NCBI GenBank assembly: GCA_963575745.1 | Contig: CAUYUJ010003075.1 | Span: forward strand, 18,436-82,435 | Source of the DNA: Prorocentrum cordatum | Taxonomy: Eukaryota; Sar; Dinophyceae; Prorocentrales; Prorocentraceae | Direction of reading: 5' to 3' | DNA length: 64,000 nt | In this document: one piece after another, positions 56,375 to 64,000 of the stretch | How positions within the stretch are numbered: position 1 is the first letter of the stretch | Layout: every line of letters begins with the position of its first letter | The notes under the pieces: model-generated | The model's database searches: none | What the model saw: the letters and a program-made list of their open reading frames with translations, nothing else | Told to the model about the DNA's origin: nothing | Program-made: the position numbers and the translations under genes

Positions 56375-59300
56375 CTATCGACCCGCATGCCAGGCGGACC
56401 CCGCAGACGGATCCAGCTCTTTCCCCTGCATATCCACGCACCTCCCTCGGGCCCCCTCCGAGACCCGCTGCGACGCGCGCGTCGCATCCCCCAAATCGCG
56501 GCTGCGCTGGAACGCAGCCAAGTTCTCGATCCTTCCCGCGCCGAAACCGGTCACCACTCGCGCGGCGCCGCCGCCACTCGACGGCCCAGACGGCTCCGCG
56601 CGCCTCGGGCGCACCAGTACCCCCCCCCGTATATACGCGCCCTCGCCCGCGGCAGCCCCCTCCTCGACCGCGACGGGGCCGGGCGCAGCTCGCGCCGCCA
56701 AACGCGCCGAGCTCCTCCGCGGGACCCCCGCCTCTGACCGAGGCTCCACCTTTCGTTTCCCCGACGCTGAAACCCGCACCGCCTCCACCGCTGCCGCATC
56801 TTTCCCCCCCGCGACACTCGCGCACGCCACATCGCCACCTAGACCCCCGCCGCCCGCGCGCGCCCCCACGGACCCTCGAGCACCTCGGACGCGCCCTGGC
56901 CTAGCGACGTCGCGCTCCCCGCCGACATCCCTAACTCCAGCCGCGCCCGCCGCGCCACCCGCCGCCCCTGCATCCGAGCGAGGCGTCGCCGTCTTTTCCC
57001 GTGCCCGCCGCGCGGCGGAACGCGGAGCGGCGCCACCAGGCGAGCCAGAGACCCCCCCCTCCCTCGGAGACACCGCCCCCCCCGCCAACCCCAGCGGTCA
57101 AGTCGTGGGCGCCTGCCGCGCCCCTTGACTCGGCTGCGCCCGAAGCCCTGCCCTTCGTCGTGACCGCTCGCCGCCCAGCCGCACCATCACCATCGACGGC
57201 GCGCCCCTCCCCTGACGTCGAAACCGCACACTTCCTCCGCAGGCGCCTGCTCGCGGAACGCGGCTCGGCGGCGGCAACCGAGACAACGCCCTCCCTGCGC
57301 CCTCCACGGCCTGGCCCTGCACCAACTCCACCGCCGGACGTAGGCTCACCCCTCGACCCAACAGAGGCCGAAGCCCCGGCCCGATCGCCAGCGACGCCGC
57401 CCGCGCGCCCGTTCCCTCGGGCCGCCGACGCCCCACTCCCCCCCTCGCGCTCCGTCGCTCCGTCGGCGTCACCACCAACAGCCCCACCCCCGCCCCATCC
57501 GCCGCCACCAAACGCACTCGCATCACCGCCCCCCGGCCCACTCCCGCCACTGCCCTGCCCCTCACGCGCTGCGCCCACCTCTGTCGCATCTGCGCCCGCG
57601 CCCTGCCCCTGACCGCGGCCCAGGCGGCAATACACTGCCATGTACGCCTCCTTCTGCTTGATGCGCGCCGGCTCGTCTCGGATCAAGCGCGGTGGCTCGT
57701 CGTCGTCAAACAAGAAGTACCTCCCATCATGAACGCGGCACAGAGTCGTGTAATGGCCGCAATTAACTGACCGCCCATTATGATAAACCACACCGACCAA
57801 CAGCATCTGGGGAAGCCCTGGCAGCCGCAGTTGCTCTTCCACCCACACTGCCTCCCGCGCCTCGGAGCCCCTCCTCAATTGAACCACCAGCACCTGTGGC
57901 ACACCAGTGGCTCTCGTCTGCCTCACGTGCTTAACCCGGTCGCGCTCGTCGCGGCAGCACCCCGGGCAGCTCTTCTCGATATCTTCAGGAGCACAAAAGT
58001 CGCAGTACAACTCCTGCAGCATCAAGGGCCCACCTGGACGCCCATGAACACGCAGCTTCAGCACATCCTCAGCCTCGTACGCGACAGTCTCGTAATTGCA
58101 CTCGTCACACTTCTCCCGCTTCTCCACGACGAACCCGAACATCTGATCAACGCACGTCACCCGCAGATTCACCGCGCGGATGCTATCGGGTTCCCGCTGC
58201 GCAAACCGACCTGCCAACATCACTGCGTCACGCGCAGCCACCATCAGCTTACCCCAATACGCAAACACATCCTGCTGCTGCCACGGGTCATTGAACTCAC
58301 TCGGCCGCCCCATCACATCGTCGACGCAGTCAACGCTCGTACGCCGCAGCACACTCACAGGTCCCTGCTGCCAGCGTCGCGAGCACAACTGGTTGTACGT
58401 CTCCCACTTCCCGCACACGCAACAACGCCCCGTGCCCCGGTCCTCGCACTGCTGCTCTGAATGCCATCGAAGCCACTCCAAGACGGCAGGCGTCCGCAAC
58501 ATCTGCTGCGTCACACTGACCACGTAGCAGGTGTGCCATGGCCGCGGCATCCCTCGGACGGGCACGCACCGCACGCTGTCCCACGAAGCCGCGCGAATGC
58601 CAGCCACGTTCGGGACATACATGTCTGCCGGGCACGGTGGCGGCGGAGGCGGGCAGGGGCTCGGCGGCGGCGGAACCGGGCGACCCAAAGCAAACCAACT
58701 CTGTGGCCCGAACGCTGCGGATATCGCTTGTTCCCGACGGCGCTGTCGGCGGCCGGCAGCCCGCTGCTGCGTCCGCAAGTACGCCTCTCGATCTCGTTCA
58801 TGCGCCTGCTGCCGGGCCAGCGCCGCGGCCTCTCGACCACGCTGTAACCGACTCTGAACCTCCACACCCTCCAGTCTCTGTGACTGATCGCGCGTCGCCT
58901 GCAGCACGACTCGCGCGCGCTGCGCCACGGCCCTCATCTTCTGCTCACGAGATCCAAAGCACGCGTGGGCACGCACATACCCGAACAGCCCATAGTGGTC
59001 GGACATGTGGAACTCGGAACCCTCGAAGAACACCTTCCCTTTCCCTACCAAGTGCACCTCGGACCAGAGATCCGCTCCAAAGAGCACCCGGTCACGTCTC
59101 TGGCCGACAGCCCCCCTCTCGCCGAGCCCCGAATAGAACTTATTGCCGGGGCAACCCCAGGATCGGCCCTCATACCATGCGTCCCTCAGACGCAACTGCT
59201 CCACGGCTGCCTGCACCTGCGCATCCGTGCTGTTCAAGTCGCCCACGATGAGCAACCGATGGCATTCGTCCCCGCACTTCGCCACAATCTTCCCAAGTAT

Positions 59301-62300
59301 CGCACGACGCCGTTCCCATGACGCGTCCGTGGGCAGGTGCACCGCCGCCACGTGCACGTGCCCATCGCCGCCGGCGCCGCAGTCTCCGGGCACCTGGACA
59401 CGGCACAGCACGCACGGATCCTGCCCTGGCACAGCCACAGATTCCGCCCGCAGACCGTGCCTGACGTACAGATGCACATACCCCCTGGACTCGTGCGCCT
59501 GCGCAACGCCCGCCAAGTGAAACTCCCCTGACAGCTCCTCGTACGCACCCCCGCCCTCGCACTCCTGCAAGGCAACGACGTCACACCCGCGCGCCTGCCT
59601 CCAACGGAGCACCTCGCCAAGAACCGCGGCGCGCTGATCCCGCGCGGTCCAGGAATGCGGCGCCACGGCAGCGCGATGCCCACCAGCAATGTTCCACGTC
59701 GCAAACGTCAACGTCGACGCGCCCTCAAGGCCCTCTCCCTCGCCTGCCTCGTCCACGGCCCTCCCCACCACACCCGCCATCGCCCGGCCCGCGCCCGCCG
59801 CACTGGGCCCAGACACATCCGCGCGCGGGGCGACACCGAAGAGGTCCAGAGCGTCACGGCACTCCTGGTCCGAGAGCAACAACTCCATGACATCCCGCGC
59901 GCCACGCGCGCCGACACCCGCGCGGAAAGACGCGAACGCGCCCCGCAACGCACGACACACGTCTGGCACGAACGACTCCGCCGACGCATCCAGCACCCTG
60001 GCACCGGCCCCGCGACCAACGTGGCCCAGCAGGAGCCCGAGTGCGCCGGCGATCCTCTGCGAAGGCACCCGAACTTGCGGCGCCTCCCCAAACTCTACCA
60101 CTGGTGGCGGGCGCCGCCCATCACTGGCCTGTATCGGCCGCAGCAGCGCGTCGATATTCCGAGCGATTCGCCCTGCAACCGCCTCCCTGCGGCCTTGATC
60201 GTACACGCACACGGTCAGAGACTCGGCACGCCCGAGCGCCTCCCCCGCCCGACCAGCCTGGACGCGCACGAAGATCCAATCCTGGGGAACGCCAGACACG
60301 CTCAGAGCGTCCACGGCAGCAACCAACAGCAACTCCTTCTTATCGCTGACGCAGCTCGCGTCCCAAACGCTCGTCCAGTTGTGCGCCACCCGAGCAAAAT
60401 GCTCTGGGTTCTCCTCCGCGCCGACGTGCTCGCCCACCTTTGCCGAGGCCACAGTCATCGGCAGGTCTAATCCTGAGCACAGCTGTCGCGCCACCTTCAG
60501 GAAGAACTCCAACGCTTGAAGCTCCAGTCTGCCCTCCGCCAGAGCGCCCTCCGACCGCACGTTCACGACCCACTTGTCCATCCGCAGCGCGCAGCCACCG
60601 CGAACATCCCCGAACGCATCCTTCATATTCCTGGCCGCCTTATCCAAGCTCCCGTGCAGTCTCGGCGGCACCAGCGCACCCATGGCCTCCTTCACAGCGC
60701 TCATGTGCAGCGGGCCCAGGCTCGGTTCCACGACATCGAACACGCGACCATCCCACCGCCCACACGCCACCTACCGATCCACCATCATGTCAGCGACACG
60801 GCCCAACAACTCCACTCCGTCGTCGTCCGGGCGCTCCCGCGACAGCCGGGCAGCGGCAGCCCTCAAACGCCCCCGCAACTCTTCCACCGTGTCAACACCA
60901 GCGAAATCCTCTGCATCCCCACCCGCCAGCTCCCGCGCGGCCTCGCGTTCCTCCAACGTCACACCGCGCACCCTCTTCCGGTCCAGGTGCCTGTCAGCCA
61001 CGGCGGTCAGACGCCGCCGCGCGACGTCATCACCCCCCGCCTCGGCATCGACAGCCTCAGCCAACGCGGACACGCACGGCGCGCCGTCCTCACCCCAGAG
61101 CCAAGTGTCATCATCCACAACTCTGTTCAGACCTCTGAGCCTCTCCGCCTGCGCCGCACGGACGGTCTCGAGACGGCCCAACAATCTCCCCGCCGCACAC
61201 CTCTCCTCTGCGGTCCACAATTCCGCCTCGCAGTACCCATACTTCCGCAACGTTGACGAAGCGCGCGCCTCCAACCGCAGCTCGAACCGACGGCGCTCCC
61301 GGAACGCCGTCGTGTGCCTGGCCCGCATGAAGTCCGCGTACTCCGGCAAGTCTTCCTCGAACACCAAGTCCCACGGATGCCTGACGCGCGTCGTTGCGAC
61401 GAACCCGATCCAGCGACGGCCGCGGTCTTCGCCGACATGTGCACGCGGACTTTCGCCAACGTCATCCCCTGCGCCTTCCAGTGCGTCAAAGCCCACGCCA
61501 GCTGCAGCGGGTAGTTCTCGCGCGCGAGGCCGTCCTCCGTCGTGGACGATACAGTCTGCCTCCAGATGGGCACCCAGTTCTTGCGCACAGGATCGTTCTT
61601 TAAGAAAGACCGCGGCTCGCCATTCTCGTCCTTTCCCAGATCGACGTCGTCGAACTCGACGAAAACACAAATGGGCGCCTGCAGATCCGGGCGCGCACTG
61701 TTGTGCGGGTCCGCCCCGTCCGGCCACATGTACCCGCGCAGCGTGCCCATCGCCCCGTTCATCAACCCCGCCTCGACCACAAGTTCTGCGTCAGCAGCAC
61801 GCGCGCCCCTTCACACATGTGAAGCTCGTTCTCGATCCCTCGGAAATCGTCGGCCGCCATCTCTTCCGGCCGAGATTTACTTTTATCCTTCCAATTGTGA
61901 TAGGCGCGCAGAGACGCAATGGGCTTGCCACTGTCAGCCGCCACCTGGTACAGCCTCTCCAGGTTCACCCTATCCGCGCCGCAGGCACCCGACGCCCGAT
62001 CCTTCCTGCCATCCATCAGCAGCGGCGCCGTCTCGAACGCTGCGAGCTCCTCCCTGCCCTCCTTCGTCATCTGCAGCACCGACCTGTTCCGGCGCCTCAA
62101 CCACGCTTGATCCGACTGGTCCCACGTGCACTGCGCCATTCCTTTGGTCACCTCCAGAAAACGATCGGCATCCCGCCGGTACTCCGCCTGCCGCTCGGCG
62201 GACAGACCCTCCTTCTTCCCACTCCATCTGTGCACGCGCCGTAGCACGGCGTCGTCCTGGAACGTATTGCGCACAAACTGGCCCGTGGCCACCAACTTCT

Positions 62301-64000
62301 CCGTGCTCCACGCATCGTCTGGAGTGCGCTCCGCCCCCCTCGGCTTATTTTTTCCCATGCCCCTCATACTTGCCCATTCGATACAACGGATCGTCGCCGA
62401 TGGGCGGCGCCTGCTGCGGATCTCCTGCCAGCACGACATCCTTCCCGCCGAGATACACTGGCTTCTCCTCCTCCATCTTCCTCCCCTTTCCTCCTTTTCC
62501 GCCTCCTCCGCGTGCCGCAAACTTCGCACCCGTGCCCAGAGTGTCCTGCACCTTGTACTCGATCTTCCCCAACATCTGCCGCCCGGTCATACTCATCTCA
62601 TCCAACACAAACAGCTTCGCCTGCCGCAACCGGCCCCGCGTCCGCAAGAAGCGTTCACCGCCCTTTTGCTTCCAAGGCCCGCAGTACCCCACCGGAACGC
62701 CGAAAGCCCTGTGCAGAGTAGTCGCCCATACTTCAACTGGAACGAGGCGCACCCTGTCGGAGCAGCCAGCAAACAGCAATTCCGCACCTCCTCATCAATC
62801 TCCGACTGAGAGCGCCTTCCCTCGCGCATCCCACCCCGGAGGCCCGGCACCCGATCCATTCTGGTCCGCGGAGCCGTCTGACGCGCCCTCTGTCGCCTCG
62901 CCGCCACAAAACTACGCACCGCGCGCGACTTCCCCGTGCCTGCCACGCCCGTGACCATCAGGCGGAGCGGGTCCTTCTCGGAGTGGCGTCCATCCATAAC
63001 GATGTCGTGGGCAAACTTCTGCCAGGGGTCCAGGTCTTCGCGCAAGACGACCTCGGCCCCGTCACCCACGTTGGCCTTGCCGTACCAGACATCCCGCAGC
63101 TCCTCGAGGCTCCGCTTCTCCCCTGTCGACACATTGCACGGTTCATCCAGCCAATTGAAATCCTTCGGGTTCACACGCACCCTCCCGCGATCGTCCTCCC
63201 GCGCCACATCCCCGACGCGCACGTCTGTCGCCTGCACCGCGGGGCCCGCCGCGCTAACACGCTCATCCGCTGGGCGGCGATCCCACTCGGACACCTCCCC
63301 CGCACCTGCGGCACCCTCCACACCCCCCCCTGGTCGCGGGTCGCGCAACACGATATCCCGAGGCTCCTTGTTGGGATCGTCCTCGGCGTTCTGCGCGAGT
63401 CTGTCCACCAGCTCCTCCACGTCCTCCCCCGACTCCGCCGCATCGCTCTCTCTGCCAGCGTCACCCTCCCTCGAGCCACCGTCGGATTCCTGGCCCCCAC
63501 GTCGCCCGCGGCGTCGCCCGCCCCAGCGTCACGCCCCTGCTGCCGCGCCCGGTGCCGACGCACCATCTCGCGGCGCGTCCGCCTCAGCAGCTCGCGGTTG
63601 GTCCGCACCCCACAGCCTCCAAGATTGCGCCCAGCACCTCCTTGTAGAACGGATTCGCGCGTTCGTACTGCTCCACGACCCACGCCGGCACCCACTGTCG
63701 GAGCATCGGGTCCGTGAGCATCTCCATCAACATATCTTCCCAGAACCGATCCTCCCTGCCCCTCCAAGCCGCCCCCCCCGACTTGAACCACAGATCCTGC
63801 ACTCCCAGGAACCGATCGCCCCCAGCATGGGGCACGAAATCCGCGGCCCCAATGTAGACTTCCGGCACAGGGCAGACGTCGCGCCGCATCTCTGCACCGA
63901 TCATGGCTCTGCGGTCCGCCGTCGCCATGTGCCGCCAGTGCGCGATGACGTTCGCCCGCCCGTACGCCTCGTGGCAGGCGTGCTCCACTTTCGCACACTC
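56375..64000 (-). pseudogene. Copy 2 polyprotein gene, disrupted and truncated by the window edge
   Basis: Covers the counterpart of copy 1 18217 to about 25840, from helicase-proximal sequence through the C-terminus. Lesions relative to copy 1: extra C in the run 57076-57083; TGG to TAG at 60771-60773; 1-base losses near 61410, 61778, 62725, 63496 and 63613; extra T near 62350. The Walker A region (GVAGTGKS) and other motifs survive in separate frames. Most lesions are length changes in homopolymers, so sequencing error is a live alternative to genuine decay. Confidence 0.75.
56931..60704 (-). CDS. Residual ORF of copy 2: EEP endonuclease plus USP protease
   Basis: Between the in-frame TAG at 60771 and the frameshift at 57076-57083 the reading frame is intact for over 1,250 codons; the first ATG (MSAVKEAMGAL) is at 60704. 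It keeps WNI, LQE, GDLNS (Met to Leu within the motif), SDHYG, the USP Cys box (WHTCYVVSV) and His box (CGHYTTL). The low-complexity C-terminal tail is replaced by a short out-of-frame end. It lacks Rep and helicase. No promoter is visible, so expression as a stand-alone protein is doubtful. Confidence 0.45.
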   Translation of the reverse strand: MSAVKEAMGALVPPRLHGSLDKAARNMKDAFGDVRGGCALRMDKWVVNVRSEGALAEGRLELQALEFFLKVARQLCSGLDLPMTVASAKVGEHVGAEENPEHFARVAHNWTSVWDASCVSDKKELLLVAAVDALSVSGVPQDWIFVRVQAGRAGEALGRAESLTVCVYDQGRREAVAGRIARNIDALLRPIQASDGRRPPPVVEFGEAPQVRVPSQRIAGALGLLLGHVGRGAGARVLDASAESFVPDVCRALRGAFASFRAGVGARGARDVMELLLSDQECRDALDLFGVAPRADVSGPSAAGAGRAMAGVVGRAVDEAGEGEGLEGASTLTFATWNIAGGHRAAVAPHSWTARDQRAAVLGEVLRWRQARGCDVVALQECEGGGAYEELSGEFHLAGVAQAHESRGYVHLYVRHGLRAESVAVPGQDPCVLCRVQVPGDCGAGGDGHVHVAAVHLPTDASWERRRAILGKIVAKCGDECHRLLIVGDLNSTDAQVQAAVEQLRLRDAWYEGRSWGCPGNKFYSGLGERGAVGQRRDRVLFGADLWSEVHLVGKGKVFFEGSEFHMSDHYGLFGYVRAHACFGSREQKMRAVAQRARVVLQATRDQSQRLEGVEVQSRLQRGREAAALARQQAHERDREAYLRTQQRAAGRRQRRREQAISAAFGPQSWFALGRPVPPPPSPCPPPPPPCPADMYVPNVAGIRAASWDSVRCVPVRGMPRPWHTCYVVSVTQQMLRTPAVLEWLRWHSEQQCEDRGTGRCCVCGKWETYNQLCSRRWQQGPVSVLRRTSVDCVDDVMGRPSEFNDPWQQQDVFAYWGKLMVAARDAVMLAGRFAQREPDSIRAVNLRVTCVDQMFGFVVEKREKCDECNYETVAYEAEDVLKLRVHGRPGGPLMLQELYCDFCAPEDIEKSCPGCCRDERDRVKHVRQTRATGVPQVLVVQLRRGSEAREAVWVEEQLRLPGLPQMLLVGVVYHNGRSVNCGHYTTLCRVHDGRYFLFDDDEPPRLIRDEPARIKQKEAYMAVYCRLGRGQGQGAGADATEVGAAREGQGSGGSGPGGGDASAFGGGGWGGGGAVGGDADGATEREGGSGASAARGNGRAGGVAGDRAGASASVGSRGEPTSGGGVGAGPGRGGRREGVVSVAAAEPRSASRRLRRKCAVSTSGEGRAVDGDGAAGRRAVTTKGRASGAAESRGAAGAHDLTAGVGGGGGVSEGGGGLWLAWWRRSAFRRAAGTGKDGDASLGCRGGGWRGGRGWS

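Larger units (their letters stand above)
44819..64000 (-). mobile_element. Giant Helentron-like transposon, copy 2, 3' half (runs off the window)
   Basis: From CTGGCGCC at 44819 it follows copy 1 from 6687 onward. The offset is 38,132 bp at the start and about 38,160 bp in the ORF, so only about 26 bp of net length change accumulates across 11 kb of satellite. Copy 1 19441-20600 and its counterpart differ at about 12 positions (about 1%). Different flanks show it is a separate insertion, not an overlap artefact of copy 1. Confidence 0.8.

Noticed and set aside
44819-64000. Simple assembly duplication of copy 1
   Set aside because: Left flanks differ, the element end is exact, and substitutions of about 1% are spread through the ORF. 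Some indels may still be errors.

Overview
The window is from a nuclear genome of a eukaryote, most likely a repeat-rich single-celled alga or similar protist. The reasons are a Helitron-type rolling-circle transposon, ubiquitin-protease and CW zinc-finger domains, kilobase-scale microsatellites and one 6,208-codon intronless ORF. A dinoflagellate-like host is possible, but nothing here fixes the lineage. No tRNA, rRNA, ordinary host gene, CRISPR array or bacterial-style operon was found. LAYOUT. (1) 1-6686 is moderately AT-rich and made almost entirely of short non-autonomous rolling-circle elements, all with the 3' end to the left (minus orientation). They fall into two subfamilies. Type E is about 395 bp. 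Type F is 0.9 to more than 1.4 kb and carries arrays of a ~177-bp satellite monomer. All begin on the left with a conserved terminal hairpin, and they are nested inside one another. (2) 6687 to about 44525 is one giant autonomous element, copy 1, about 38 kb. From its 3' end (left) to its 5' end (right) it holds: the terminal hairpin; about 11 kb of CACAGA-type repeat broken by seven GC-rich hairpin islands; the giant ORF on the minus strand (18217-36843); a perfect (TCG)98 tract; about 3.2 kb of ~100-bp minisatellite; about 0.6 kb of unique sequence; about 1.85 kb of GAGCCC hexamer repeat; a second short CACAGA array; and an AT-rich tail. (3) 44526-44818 is a broken type E element. (4) 44819 to the window end is a second giant element in the same orientation, copy 2. 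It repeats the first 19 kb of copy 1 at a nearly constant offset (38,132 bp at the left end, about 38,160 bp later). Its ORF is damaged by at least eight frameshifts or stops. HOW IT FITS TOGETHER. The giant ORF encodes, in order, an N-terminal repeat region, Cys-rich and CW-type zinc-binding modules, an AT-hook, a DUF6570-like region, a HUH/two-tyrosine Rep nuclease, a Pif1-type helicase, an EEP (APE-like) endonuclease and a USP-type cysteine protease. Rep plus helicase plus EEP endonuclease plus a cysteine protease is the plan of the Helentron/Helitron2 branch. The ends agree: there is a short inverted repeat at the 5' tip, its partner lies internal to a 3' hairpin (asymmetrical TIRs), and the flanks are consistent with insertion between two identical bases (A|A on the + strand, T|T on the element strand). 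The protease is USP-like rather than the OTU type known from Helentrons, and the element is unusually large and repeat-laden. The short E and F elements probably move using this protein.
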